From NCBI GenBank assembly GCA_016584305.1, contig JACEEZ010004901.1, positions 1 to 64,000 on the forward strand: a DNA stretch of 64,000 bases, in the 5' to 3' direction. This stretch comes from Chionoecetes opilio (lineage: Eukaryota > Arthropoda > Malacostraca > Decapoda > Majidae). Positions 12,896 to 23,399 of this stretch are shown here, piece after piece. The notes below the pieces were generated by a model. The model searched no databases. It was not told the origin of the DNA and saw only the letters and a program-made list of their open reading frames with translations. A program made the translations under genes and the position numbers. Numbering within the stretch: the stretch's first letter is position 1; each line of letters starts with the position of its first letter.

Positions 12896-13346
12896 ATATA
12901 TATATTCCCGTAGTAACTAGTAACTAGATAGATACATAGGCGGGGCTACACTGAGTATACCTCAGGTCCTGTAGCCTACATACTACACAACTAGGTAAAT
13001 AAACGCTGTAGGGAATCTTACTATCAGCATACTTATTCAGTCACACATTAATTATGGTATGCATGACTATAAATGTCCACACAGGAATTCACCGGGCGGC
13101 CAGTAAGCTGGCAAGTCGAGTGATGGGAGTTTCCCGTCCAGGAAACAGATGCCCTGGACAAGCAGGGGACGAAAACGAGGTGGCCGGCGGACGTTCTCGC
13201 TCACGCCTTTCCGCCACGTTACTCTTCCCTTCGTGTGTAGGTACTGCATAGTGCAAGCCTCCCACGACGATATGTTTCCCCTACACGCGCCCTCTTGTAA
13301 ACCTTTCCTGAATCCAAAACTTTCCATTAAAACCCCAGATTATGTA

Positions 13347-13384
13347 GTGTGTGTGTGTGTGTGTGTGTGTGCGTGTGTGTGCGT

Positions 13385-13469
<85 letters not shown>

Positions 13470-13496
13470 TGTGGTGTGTATGTGTGTGTGTGTTGT
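13347..13496. repeat. (GT)n microsatellite
   Basis: About 150 bp of GT with occasional GC and GTTG interruptions. Confidence 0.95.
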
Positions 13497-13519
13497 CAAT
13501 TTCACAGGAAAGTGTTACA

Positions 13520-14430
13520 TAGCAATTCATAGGAAGAACAGATACCAGGAGACTCTTAAGCCTATAACGGGGGTATCTGCTGAACTACATACTAACTAAA
13601 GACTACATGTAAGAGATCAGATAAAGTTACAAACGAATCACCAGGTACCTAAAGAGGATAGGAACATGGAAATATCATAGTGAAGAATGAGAAGAATGTA
13701 GTATGCTAACTAAAACTACCGCTAACACTAAATAATCCGAGGGATGTTAATATGAATACTCGAGGTGCAATATCAAAATCTATTTACTTTACAGCACGAG
13801 TCTAGGCTGTCTTTAAAGGTGGCTATTGTAATGGCTTCGACAATATTAGGTGGTAATTTGTTCCATCGATTGACTACTCTGACATTGAAATAATGATTTC
13901 AAAGATCTGTGTTGAAACGCTGAAAATTTAGTCTTAAACAATTGCTTCTTGTTGTCACTTGAGGACAGAACTTGAATGGGTTCTCTTCATTGATGATATC
14001 GAAACCTTTCAGGATCTTGAAAGTTTCTATTAAGTTCCCACGGATTCTACAATTCTTAATTAACGGAAAACATATTTTGTTTTCGCAGTCTCTCATCATA
14101 AAAGGAATTTCGCAGAGATGTAATCAGATAGGTCGCTCTTCTTTGAACTGATTCTAATTTGGCATCATCTTTTGCAAAACAGGGCGACCAGAATGGAACG
14201 GCCTATTCTAGGAGCGCCCTAACCAAAGACGTATAAATACGTGTCATTACTTTTAGGAGTAAGAAGAAGACTTATAGAAGTTTTGTGTTCAAAGTTGCGT
14301 TTAATGAAGCCCAATATCATAATATTAACTATTTTATTAGCAGCAATGAGCAGTAGTCCTTATGATCATTACTAATGATGACACCAAGGTAATCCCTTTC
14401 CTGCTGTGGTTTAGTTAACAACATCAGGAA
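13520..14430 (-). pseudogene. LINE C-terminal RT fragment
   Basis: On the minus strand the order of a LINE reverse transcriptase C-terminus is visible: YLGVIISND (about 14400), a GFIKRNFEHK-like segment, AVPFWSPCFA (about 14200), LESVQRRAT (about 14150) and RGNLIETFKILKGF (about 14015). The final conserved VNRWNKLP block is about 13860. Several stops and frameshifts show it is dead. The 3' tail near 13500-13535 has a TTCCTATG-type repeat. The same family occurs at 35318-35950. A short inverted piece lies at the 5' end. Confidence 0.75.
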
Positions 14431-14485
14431 ATGGATTTAGGTGTCAACATTAGTAATGATCTTATGACTAGTGAAAGAAACACTA
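14420..14485 (+). mobile_element. Inverted 5' piece of the same LINE
   Basis: The plus strand reads DLGVNISNDLMTSE, the same protein segment that the adjacent LINE encodes on the minus strand (LGVIISND). The two form an inverted duplication around about 14410. This arrangement fits a 5' inversion made during LINE integration. Confidence 0.6.
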
Positions 14486-14536
14486 CGTATGTATGTATCA
14501 AGTATTTGTCTTGACGTATGTATTACGTAAACATCA

Positions 14537-14584
14537 CACACACACACACACACAGACACAGACACAGACACAGACACAAGACAC

Positions 14585-14637
<53 letters not shown>

Positions 14638-14660
14638 ACACACAAACATACACACACACA
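14537..14660. repeat. (CA)n / (CAGACA)n microsatellite
   Basis: CA tract with an internal (CAGACA)n block, about 100 bp upstream of the bZIP-like gene promoter. Confidence 0.95.
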
Positions 14661-14753
14661 GGATGCTAGTTTTCAGGAACTCAAGAATGCTACGTTTAGG
14701 GAAAAAAATCCCCTTTGCCTCAACCCCAGCGGGGGCGCGTCCCGCTTCACACA

Positions 14754-14786
14754 TATTTAAGGCGATGTCCCTAGGCTATCAGTCAT
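14754..14786 (+). promoter_or_regulatory. Core promoter: TATA box and initiator
   Basis: TATTTAA at 14754-14760 lies 27 bp upstream of TCAGTC at 14779-14784, an arthropod-type initiator whose A (14781) would be +1. This spacing is canonical. It would give a 5' leader of about 82 nt to the ATG at 14863. The prediction rests on sequence only. Confidence 0.65.
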
Positions 14787-14862
14787 TAGTAGTCGCTCCT
14801 TGCATCGCCTGAGGCCACGGCAAGACCTACAGCAACACCACAACCCACTCTCACACGTCAAG

Positions 14863-15582
14863 ATGAACTCTTACTACAGCAATGGCTTCTCGGCGGCGCC
14901 CACAACGCCCACACAAGCCAACGGCTACGAGTATGACCCCCTCACGCCCCCACGAGTACCAGAGCTCCACTCTGACCTACGGCCAGAATTCAGCGACATT
15001 CCACAGGCGTCCTTTATTAATGCCCATGAGAAGCTGGACGACGTGAGCACCTGGAACATGCCCACCATTCGGAGGGTGGCGACGTCCCTGGCCCAGGACA
15101 TGGGCGTGAACCCGGCCTTCTTTGATCTGCAAGACCAGTGGGCTCCAACCCCTCCGGACTCCGACCCGTACCGTGTGTGGAACGATGATGACGAAGACGA
15201 CGACGGTGCGGGAGACGCGTTGGGTGCCTGCGGTGGGCTGGATAACAACAGTGTACCATCCCTTTATGCAGCTCCCGTCAGCGGCGCTACGCCCATGGTT
15301 ACCGAAGGCGCGGGTCCCCGTCGCCGTAAGCTGAAGATGTACGAGTGGCCGCCACAGACGGACCCCAAGCTGGAGAAGAGGAGGCTGCGGGCGCTGAGGC
15401 AGCGGGAACAGCGCGTCAAAGAAGACGTGTCGGAACAAGACCTGCGGCGCCAAGTCCACCTCATGGAACGCGAGGTGGCTTCGCTCACCCTGCAGAAGCA
15501 GCAGTACCAACAGAGCGTGCTCAGGCTGGAGAAGCTTGTGACTCAGCAGAAGTACACCAGCCGACCCCATGGCGGCTATTGA
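14863..15582 (+). CDS. Intronless bZIP-like protein, atypical basic region
   Basis: A 239-codon uninterrupted frame with complex, non-repetitive composition; I do not recognise a named orthologue. The ATG at 14863 (context GTCAAGATGA) is preferred because nothing upstream in frame is an ATG. The N-terminal 150 residues are Pro/Asp-rich with an acidic run at 108-114 (DDDEDDD), plausibly an activation region. Residues 156-168 (KLKMYEWPPQTDP) precede a basic stretch 172-186 and a leucine zipper with heptad residues L194, M201, L208, Y215 and L222. Spacing from R184 to L194 fits the bZIP rule N-x7-R-x9-L, but the Asn position is R176. It is therefore probably a nuclear dimerising protein with altered or no DNA binding (inference). 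It is single-exon with its own TATA/initiator, suggesting a compact inducible gene. Confidence 0.85.
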   Translation: MNSYYSNGFSAAPTTPTQANGYEYDPLTPPRVPELHSDLRPEFSDIPQASFINAHEKLDDVSTWNMPTIRRVATSLAQDMGVNPAFFDLQDQWAPTPPDSDPYRVWNDDDEDDDGAGDALGACGGLDNNSVPSLYAAPVSGATPMVTEGAGPRRRKLKMYEWPPQTDPKLEKRRLRALRQREQRVKEDVSEQDLRRQVHLMEREVASLTLQKQQYQQSVLRLEKLVTQQKYTSRPHGGY

Positions 15583-16268
15583 CTCTGCTGACGCTGCAGA
15601 CTCACGTAGATCTAAGTCATACGCTTAAAGGTTAAGGGATAATGCGCACCAATGATCATTACACATATCTTTACTAAGGAGTCCGTGCTAATCTTTCATC
15701 ACCTTGTCGAGGGAGTGAATGGCGTGTTTTGGTGGCCCACTGCCCGTATCCTGGCCACTACGTATCTTAGCCTTCTCGACGTCTCCTTTCCGTTTCTCAC
15801 TTGCGTCCGGCTGTGATGGTGGTGGTGAATGATATATATATGTGCCTGTGTGTGTGTAGTATGTATGTACTACGTGCGTGGAGGAAGAACGTATTCGGTT
15901 CTAATCACACACGGATACATTTGCAAGCACCACTTTGCATGGTGTCCGGACCAAAGAAGCAAGTGATTCATTTGTCAATGATCCACAGAAAACAAATTCA
16001 AAAGCCAAACTTACAAGCTGAGTCTAACCTTGACCAGGACCACACGTGCCAAAAGACGAAAACATCACTTTGAATGACTCGTGACGTCACAGAGGTCATT
16101 GACGTCAGAATTAATCTTGCCACCGTGATTTATTTTTTTGCTGTTTATCTTTAATGAGGAGGCGGGAAAGAAGGAGGATGGAAAGGGATGATACAAAATG
16201 CTTTAATTAATGCATACTATAGCTACTATTCTGTGATATATTTTATATTGATTAAATATTGTATGAAT
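15583..16268 (+). other. Probable 3' untranslated region
   Basis: From the stop codon to the poly(A) signal. It is AT-rich towards the end, with ATTTATT near 16128 that could act as an AU-rich instability element. It contains two CRE palindromes, listed separately. No other coding signal. Confidence 0.5.
16082..16107. promoter_or_regulatory. Pair of perfect CRE palindromes
   Basis: TGACGTCA occurs at 16082-16089 and again at 16100-16107, 18 bp apart start to start. This is the full consensus for CREB/ATF-type bZIP dimers. It lies about 500 bp downstream of the bZIP-like stop codon. Whether it is used is unknown. Confidence 0.5.
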
Positions 16269-16274
16269 AATAAA
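16269..16274 (+). terminator. Poly(A) signal AATAAA
   Basis: AATAAA in an AT-rich setting about 690 bp after the stop codon of the bZIP-like gene, just before LINE sequence begins. Confidence 0.55.
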
Positions 16275-16344
16275 AGATAAGTTACAATGAAATAATGGTT
16301 TGCTACATGTTTTATCCTTCACCCACAATCCAGCACAAGTATGA

Positions 16345-18425
16345 ACATTGTTATGCCATTTCACTCCTGAAAATACAGATGATGAACCTCAGCCCATCCA
16401 TCTCCTGAAACTCATGCCCTTTATATTTCTGCCCGTAATCATGCCAAATCTTTACTTCAACTTACCAAAAACTCTTTCATTCATAGAAAATGTCAAAATC
16501 TTTCTGAATCAAATTCCTCTCGTGACTTCTGGCATCTAGCAAATAACATCTCTAAACAATTTTTCTTCTTCATCTTTCCCTCCTATGCTTCACCCAGATG
16601 GCTCCACAGCTGTCTCATCTACTTCTAAAGCTGAACTCTTCGCTCAAACTTTTGCTAAAAATTCCACTCTGGTTGATGAACGGCTTGTTCCTCCTTCTCC
16701 TCCACCCTCTGACTATATTATGTCTGTCATTAAGATCCTTCGTAATGATGTTTTCTTTGCCCTTTCTGGCCTAGATCCTCGGAAGGCTTACGGTCCTGAC
16801 GGAGTCACTCCTATTGTTCTCAAAAACTGTGCTTCTGTGCTTGCACCCTGCCTGGTCAAACTTTTCCGTCTTTGTCTATCTACTTCCACCTTTCCTTCTT
16901 GCTGGAAGTTTGATCACATCCAACCTGTTCCTAAGAAGGGTGACCGTTCTAATCCTTCAAACTACCGTCCTATAGCTTTGACTTCCTGCCTTTCTAAAGC
17001 TTTAGAATCTATACTTAATAAGAAGATTCTTAAGCATCTATCTGCTCACAATCTTCTATTTGATCGTCTTTACGGTTTCCGTAAAGGGCGATTTACTGGC
17101 GATCTTCTAGCTTTCCTAACTGAATCTTGGTCATCCTCCTTTAGGGGTTTTGGTGAAACTTTTGCTGTTGCCCTTGACATATCAAAAGCTTTTGATAGAG
17201 TCTGGCACAAATCTTTAATTTCCAAACTACCCTCATTCAGTTTCTATCCTTCTCTCTGTACCTTCATCTTAAGTTTCCTTTCAAACCGTTCTATTGCAGC
17301 TACTGTAGACGGACATTGTTCTTCTCCTAAATCTATTAATAGTGGTGTTCCCCAGGGTTCTGTCCTATCACCCACTCTCTTTCTATCATTCATTAAGGAT
17401 CTTCTAAGTCTAACTCAAAGCCCTATCCACTCCTACGCTGATGATTCTACCCTGCATTTTTCAACGTCGTTTATTAGACGTCCAACTCAACAGGAACTAA
17501 GTGATTCACGGAGAGATGCCACCGAGCGCCTAACTTCTGATCTTTCTATAATTTCTGATTGGGGCAAAGCAAACCTTTGTTTTGTTCAATGCCTCAAAAA
17601 CCCATTTCTTCACCTATCTACTCGACAAAACCTACCAGATAACTATCCCCTCTTCTTCAATGACACTCAACTGTCTCCTTCTTCTACAATGACCATTCTA
17701 GGACTATCCTTTACTAAAAATCTGAACTGAAAATCTCACATCTCATCTCTTGCTAAAACAGCTTCTAAGAAGTTAGGTGTCCTGTGGCGTCTGCGTCCTT
17801 TTTTTTCTCTATCCCAATTGCTTGCTCTCTACAGGGGCCTTATCCGCCCATGTATGGAGTATGTCTCACATGTTTGGGGAGGATCCACTCATACAGCTCT
17901 CCTAAACAGGGTTGAGTCAAAAGTTTTTCGTCCCATCAACTCCCCTCCTCTGACTGACTGTCTTCAATCTTTAAATCACCGCCGCAATGTTGCTTCTCTT
18001 GCTCTCTTCTACCGTTATTTTCATGCTCACTGCTCTTCTGAACTTGCTAACTGCATGCCTCCCCCCCTCCAGCGGCCTCGCTGCACAAGACTTTCTACTC
18101 ATTCTCATCCCTATTCTGTCCATCTTCCTAATGCAAGAGTTAATCAGAATCTTTACTCTTTTATCCCTTTCACTGGTAAACTCTGGAACTCTCTTCCTGT
18201 TTCTATTATTCCACTTTCCTATGACTTAAATCTTTTCAAAAGAAGAGTAACAAGAACAAGACACCTCCTGAACTAAATTGGCTCACCCCTCTTTTTTATT
18301 TTATTCTCTTACTGTCTTCTTTATATTGACTGGCAACTAAGCGGGCTTTGTGTTACCCATTTTTGTTGTGCCCTTGGCCAGTCCTTTGTGATTTATAAAA
18401 AAATAAAAAATAAAATAAAAAAAAG
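16345..18425 (+). pseudogene. LINE (Jockey/I-like) RT, nearly intact 3' part
   Basis: A frame begins near 16380 (ETHALYISARNHAK), shifts near 16575, then runs 16585-18276. The RT core is clear: PVPKKGDRSNPSNYRPIAL (about 16930), GFRKGRFTGDLLAFLT (about 17080), ALDISKAFDRVW (about 17175), NSGVPQGSVLSPTLF (about 17340) and HSYADDSTLHF (about 17430). One in-frame TGA at 17728 replaces a Trp codon that is TGG in the copy at 63703-64000. The C-terminal region runs to TAA at 18274. The 3' end is AAGCGGGCTTTGTGTTACCC, then CTTGGCCAGTCCTTTGTGAT and an A-rich tail to about 18425. It is 5'-truncated and lacks an endonuclease domain. Clade assignment is from motif style only. Confidence 0.9.
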
Positions 18426-18713
18426 ACAGCCGGAACCAAGGGTCCGCCACCTTTTTCTTTTTTTGGTAAACACAGGCGGACTGCACCGAATACACAAGAC
18501 TGTTGTTCACGCGACACCGGAACCAAGGGTCCGGCACCCTCGCTCCTGACAGTGTACGTATTTTAACATCGGCCAAGTGAAAGGTAAACACAAGGAGACA
18601 AAACGGATGTCATGTTGCTTGGGGTCAGTAAGTCGTCGCTTTACGTCATACATAATTTTGTTTCTGTTGAACGAGGCGATGACGATCTTTTGTTGTGAAC
18701 GAATGTTTGCCAT
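18426..18713. other. Unassigned; short repeated word
   Basis: GGAACCAAGGGTCCG occurs twice (about 18431 and 18520). Nothing else recognised. Confidence 0.35.
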
Positions 18714-18925
18714 TTAACCCTTCACAGCCAGACCTTTCCTTGGCTATAATAAAATCGTCTGTCGTTAGCCATAAAATTGCGAAAACTCACTGAATATACC
18801 AAATTAGCTTGTGAACAAGGATACTAAACAGGTCATATCTATAAAATATTGCTTATATTCATTAAAAATCGTCGAATGGTAGCCAAATTACAATGGAAAT
18901 TACGTTCTGTGTCTCAAGGGGTTAA
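18714..18925. mobile_element. TTAA-flanked MITE (piggyBac-like), copy 1
   Basis: A 212 bp segment bounded by TTAA on both sides, with ends CCCTTCACAG and (inverted) CCCCTTGAGACAC. An almost full-length relative lies at 58931-59141. The TTAA target and CCC termini suggest a piggyBac-type nonautonomous element (inference). No coding capacity. Confidence 0.6.
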
Positions 18926-19019
18926 GCTTAGAACAAGTTGTATTATCCCCTGTAGTCCAGCGGCTAAGTGTCATTGTTGGACCGAATCATGCACATTATG
19001 ATAAAAGCATGAAACTTGG
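18926..19019. other. Spacer, nothing recognised
   Basis: Short AT-rich stretch between the MITE and a minus-strand LINE fragment. Confidence 0.3.
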
Positions 19020-19383
19020 AACACTATTATCAATCAATCATTGGGGTATACGCCGGGGGGCGCGTCGCCTCGCCCACCCTACGACGCCATTCCCGGGGGT
19101 CACCACGCGCGAGTTCCCGTGCAGGGTCATTGCAGGCTCCTTTCCCATACCAAGCAGCTCTCGACAAGAAACATCAACTTGTCCCAGCCACGAGCCTTCT
19201 TGGCCTCTTCCACGCCGGATTGTCTCGTACAGATACAACCCGATGGGAAGGATCGGTTTCAGGGTAGCGTGCCACATGCTCATATAGCCGAAGTTGGCGC
19301 TGACGGACTATGCAGGTAATAGGCATCGATTCAGTCTCACGGTGCAATCGCTGATTTGACACGTAATCACTGTTAGTATACAC
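19020..19383 (-). pseudogene. LINE C-terminal fragment
   Basis: The minus strand reads SNQRLHRETESMPITC, then RQRQLRLYEHVARYPE and DPSHRVVSVRDNPAWKRPRR. A frame change follows, to SWLGQVDVSCRELLGMGKEP. This order is the extreme C-terminus of a common invertebrate LINE reverse transcriptase. It has frameshifts and no catalytic core here. Confidence 0.75.
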
Positions 19384-19576
19384 TGTTATTGATTGGATAC
19401 ACTGTTAGTATGGTATCCCATAATTATGTTTTAGTACCATATTTTAGGGAAAATTTAATTTTGTAAAAATTTAAATAGAATAATAAGCGGTATTCTGCTC
19501 ATAACTTGGCAAATATCATTAATTTCAGCAAACACTACTAAGTAAAGTACAAAGAACTCACCTTGAACATTACGTT

Positions 19577-19925
19577 GTTGTTGTTTTTTTTTTTTTTTTA
19601 CATTTGTGCCTATAGCGCCTGTAGGCAGTGGTGACCCAGGGCTCGGATGATAGGCTCTGGAGCTTCACTTGAGGGCTGTGATGGTTGGTCCTCGCCCGTG
19701 GTGGCGCAGACAGGATTTTTATAGTGACGCCTGTAGAGGCTCATGCCGCCCCCCTGTGTCCTCCGATGCACTCGCAATCGAAGGTAGAGTTGATGGACAG
19801 GGCATGTGGGTGTTCCTACGCCACTCGACGGTGCAGAAAGTTTTCTGTTTTCTTCGGGGATCGAACTCGGGTCACCAAGAACGCCAGTCGGAGATGCTAA
19901 CCACTCCGCTACCGCCTCCCATCTA
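19577..19925 (-). mobile_element. tRNA-derived SINE (family with CGCTATAGG tail)
   Basis: On the minus strand the head GGCGGTAGCGGAGTGGTTAG (A box) and CGAGTTCGATCCCC (B box) at about 19920-19860 is followed by a body and the tail CAGGCGCTATAGGCACAAAT and A17. The same family lies at 38483-38871 (+) and as a tail at 22016-22063. It splits the left TIR of the surrounding transposon. Confidence 0.85.
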
Positions 19926-20204
19926 TACCGTAGATGTATAGTCTTTTGTAGTGTTCTTTATACTTTAATCAGTAGTTATATTTAAATAAAATAACTTTAC
20001 TGACATCATTTGCAGTGATACCGTGACGAAAGAGGATGTTTCAGTATTCCATGTTTTTAGTTATCGTAGGGGTTTTGTGCTTCTGTTTGTGTTGGTTTCA
20101 TAACTTTATGAAGGTAATATTGAATATAAATTAATAACGCAAAGATCCAAAATTTCTTTGCTTCAGGATGAACTAAGGAGGGACCTCATCAGTGGCTAAT
20201 CACT

Positions 20205-21370
20205 ATGAATAAGGCATTCAAGCTGGTTCCAGGTGGTGACCTAACGGCGCCTGTGGAGAAGAACGATACACCGGTTGACTGGAATAAGTGTCTGCTTTGT
20301 GAGAAAGACAGCAGCGAGAAACTTCGGTGCCCAGCAGAATTCGCGGACAGGTTTCTGGGAGTTGGTTACGCGACTATTGCTGAAAATTTTACATCATTCA
20401 ACGACCTCGGCTGCTTGCCAGTGAACATCAAGCTGAGTCGTCTGGACGATGGAAATGGAGTTCAGCAGACATTGTTGTGGATGAAAGCAAAATCCCACAA
20501 AAGTTGCGGTCTGAAATTCAGCAGAAATGGACAAAACGTGCAAGTAAACGAAGAAGACTCCTCGACGATGAGAGTACATCTTCTGGTACAAAGGAACATT
20601 GCACACGCCCAAACAATTCTGGAGCTAAAACTGATGTTGCCAAAGGTTTTCTCTGCGATAAGCCTGCAAGTACTGCTAGACCCCTCCATGAAGTCCACAC
20701 GTTTGACCTTGACGCCCGTGTGCGGCAGTGCGCTACTGATCTACAAGATGACAGACTACTGATGAATCTTAGTGCAGGAGATTTCATCGCTACAGAGGCT
20801 CAGTATCACACGCATTGCCTAGTGTCGTTGTATAACAGAAATCGTGATAGAAGAGTGACATCAGAAGATGAATGCGAAACAAACAATGCGTATAGTACAG
20901 CATTTGCTTAACTCATTGTATTCATACAATGTTCTCTTGATGAGGAAGGATTTCCCCTGTTTTCAAACTATGCATTAAAAAACTTTACAGCGATAGACTT
21001 GCTGAGTTAGGAGATGAGAGATTCATCGGAAGTTCACTCCACTAGATTGAAAAACAGAATTGTTATATATTTCTCCGGTATGCAAGCGTACAGTGAAGGT
21101 CGAGAGGTATTACTTATATTGAACAAAAATTTAGTAAAATCTATCAAAATATCATGCGAACTCGAGAATGACAATGAAGCGGTGTCAATATCCTGTGTTG
21201 CAAATATAATTCACCGTGACATTAGTAAGAGCAAATGCTTGCATTTTACTAGCTCGTGCACTCAAGATTGCCAAGAGAAGTCTGCGCCTCACCCGCTGTG
21301 TTTGCTGCTCGCAAGGATCAGGAATGGGACAAATATCAAAGAACAAGAATGTCTTTTCGAGACATTCTAA
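20205..21370 (+). pseudogene. Two-zinc-motif transposon-associated protein, broken
   Basis: The first part (20205-about 20510) has KCLLCEKDSSEKLRCP and, about 70 residues on, SHKSCGLKF: a CxxC...HxxxC pattern. After a frameshift near 20500 the second part (to 20911) contains GFLCDKP, VRQCATDLQDD, a GDFIATEAQYH segment and CLVSLYNR: a second C/H cluster. More frame breaks follow (about 20915, 21010), then STRLKNRIV, QAYSEGREVLL and SKSKCLHFTSSCTQDC to 21370. This two-module layout is one I associate with multi-copy, probably transposon-encoded proteins in invertebrates. The long TIRs around it support that. No catalytic domain is visible, so the transposase role is unproven. Confidence 0.65.
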
Positions 21371-21455
21371 CATGTTCATTGTGATGTTTGCATTAGTACT
21401 GCTATTGTCCATATGTGAAGAAAGTTTCATATTAAAATCACAAAGAGGTGTACGT

Positions 21456-21964
21456 ATATAAGAACATAAAAACATAAAGAAGCTACAAGAGGCCGCGAGG
21501 CCTACACGTGGTAGTTCCTGTCACCTAACACTACCTACATCCACCTTTCATCCCCATCCATGAACCTATCCAGCCCCTCTTTAAAGCTCCCTAATGACTC
21601 CGCACTAACTACCTGTCCACTGAGACCATTCCATTCATTCACCACCCTATTTGTGAACCAGTTTTTCCCTATTTCCTTTCTAAATCTACGCTTTTCCAGC
21701 TTGAATCCGTTACTTCTTGTTCTACCCTGGTTAAAAGCCGTAAGAACTTTTCCTACCTCTCCTTTATTAAATCCCTTTATCCACTTAAAAACTTCTATCA
21801 GATCGCCCCTTACTCTGCGTCTCTCGAGTGAGTGTAATTTTAATAACTTCAATCTCTTCTCATAACTAAAGTTACGCATCCCTTGTATCATTTTGGTCAT
21901 CCTTCTCTGCACTGTTTCTAACAAGGCTATATCCATCCTGTAATATAGTTCGGTATTATACATT
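21456..21964 (-). pseudogene. LINE C-terminal fragment with (TTATGTTC)n tail
   Basis: The minus-strand frame 21963-21535 reads YYRMDIALLETVQRRMTKM, then RGDLIEVFKWIKGFNKGE, GRTRSNGFKLEKRRF, NWFTNRVVNEWNGLS and FMDGDERWM. It is the C-terminal end of a LINE RT, 5'-truncated and open to its stop. The 3' end is TTCTTTATG...TTTTTATGTTCT at 21456-21480. The same subfamily, opposite strand, is at 53152-53455 inside the channel gene. Confidence 0.85.
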
Positions 21965-22015
21965 TAACACAGGAAAAATATTTACAAGCTCAGTTTAAGG
22001 AAATCTTGTGTAAAT

Positions 22016-22100
22016 GCCCCGGAGGTCACTGCCTACGGGCGCTATAGGCACACATGTAAAAATAATAATAATAACAATAATAATAATAATAATAATAATA
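22016..22100 (+). repeat. SINE tail plus (AAT)n
   Basis: GGAGGTCACTGCCTACGGGC, then CGCTATAGGCACACATGTAA leads into (AAT)n. It matches the 3' end of the SINE at 38483-38871 without head or body. Confidence 0.7.
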
Positions 22101-22402
22101 GTTTTTTTGTCCTGAAGCAAACCATGTACTGTAGTACACATGTTGCTATAATCAACCTTTTCTATGAATTTTCACTGCGAGCATCGCTTACTTTCAAATA
22201 GATTTCTAACGAAATTATAAATGTATGAACAAAATACTATACATCTATGTAATGTTCAAGGGGAGTGTTTTGTACTTTACTTAGTAGTGTTTGCTGAAAT
22301 AAATGATATTTTCTGAGTTATGAGCAGAATACCGCTTGTTATTATTATTATTTCTCTCATTTTTCCCTAAAATATGGGACTAAAACATAATTATGGGATC
22401 GT

Positions 22403-23379
22403 ATTAGTAATCCTAATCGATTGATCAGGGTCTAAAACATAAATTGGCAAGCCTTTCTTATGTATTTGCGATACCTGAGTCGTGTGATATGATATACAAA
22501 TATTTATTCCGAATCGAGGGGGCCATTCCAGGATGGCCGCCAGGGCCGACAGAGGGCTGTTACGATACACTGTAGGTTAAAGCAACACATATATACACAA
22601 ACAAGACTGAGGTCGCCAATCTTATTCAAACACAGGAAAAGAGAAGGGGGAACAATATACACAAGGAAATAAATATACATTTAATGTTGAAGTTACGTTA
22701 AAGAGAGTAAGAGATAACACAAAATGACAAACAGGTTCTTACAAAGGCTCTGCAGACGAAGTTAGTTCACCGTCACATCCCGTTAACAAAACATAATAAT
22801 GCAAGAAGCAATCACAAAATAAAGATGAGAAAAGAGGGGAACGTAGCTTACCTAATATTTCATAGGCACTTACGTACAATTATTTTTTTATTTTTTTTAT
22901 TTCCCCATTGCTTTCTCTGAAGAGAGAAGCACGGGCTAAATATAAAGCCCGGCAGAGTGTTCATATTTATAAATAATGTTAACGGGGGGGAGGGTAGGAG
23001 GAAACAAGGGCAGCGAGCGTAGGTAAAGGTGAGGAGGCAACGACACGTGCAGCCCGTACATATTCCGGCTCTGGGGAGGCAGGGATCAGATGGCGAAGTG
23101 AGTGGGATGCTGGGCAGTGGAGCAGCTAGTGCTCAAGGGGATTTTGTGGCTCTGCGAAACAGTGAGGACAGGGGGCAGGGTCGTCACCAAGTATTTGGGT
23201 GGAGCAATACAATAGGGCAGGCGGCGGCGCTGGAACGAGTGTACACGGGCACAAATGCGGGAGAGAGAGCCAGACAGACTATAGGTAAATGCCATTTCGA
23301 GCCCAGCTGGAAGGAATCTGCCTCTCTGAGTTGAGGGAGGCTCTTCACAGGACTATGGCGTCCTTTCGAACGTTCGAAG
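22403..23379. other. Unassigned
   Basis: No gene recognised. A T-rich stretch at about 22880-22910 and G-rich sequence at 22980-23340. Short open frames on both strands have no family motifs. Confidence 0.35.
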
Positions 23380-23399
23380 CTTCAACAAAGGGGGGTCAA

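Larger units (their letters stand above)
19414..22402 (+). mobile_element. Probable DNA transposon with TIRs of about 190 bp
   Basis: The left arm (19414-19576, continuing at about 19930-19955 after a SINE) and the right arm (22402 back to about 22215) are inverted copies. Both begin ATCCCATAATTATG inward. They share AGCGGTATTCTGCTCATAAC, CAGCAAACACTACTAAGTAA and CCTTGAACATTAC, and beyond the SINE TAGATGTATAGT followed by TTTTG. Inside is a broken zinc-motif gene. A SINE (19577-19925), a LINE (21456-21964) and a SINE tail (22016-22063) have inserted since. No convincing target duplication was found, so the superfamily is unknown. Confidence 0.6.

Noticed and set aside
15345..15635. Alternative frames over the bZIP-like gene
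   Set aside because: Shorter overlapping frames without domain features; the 14863-15582 frame has the zipper and the promoter.
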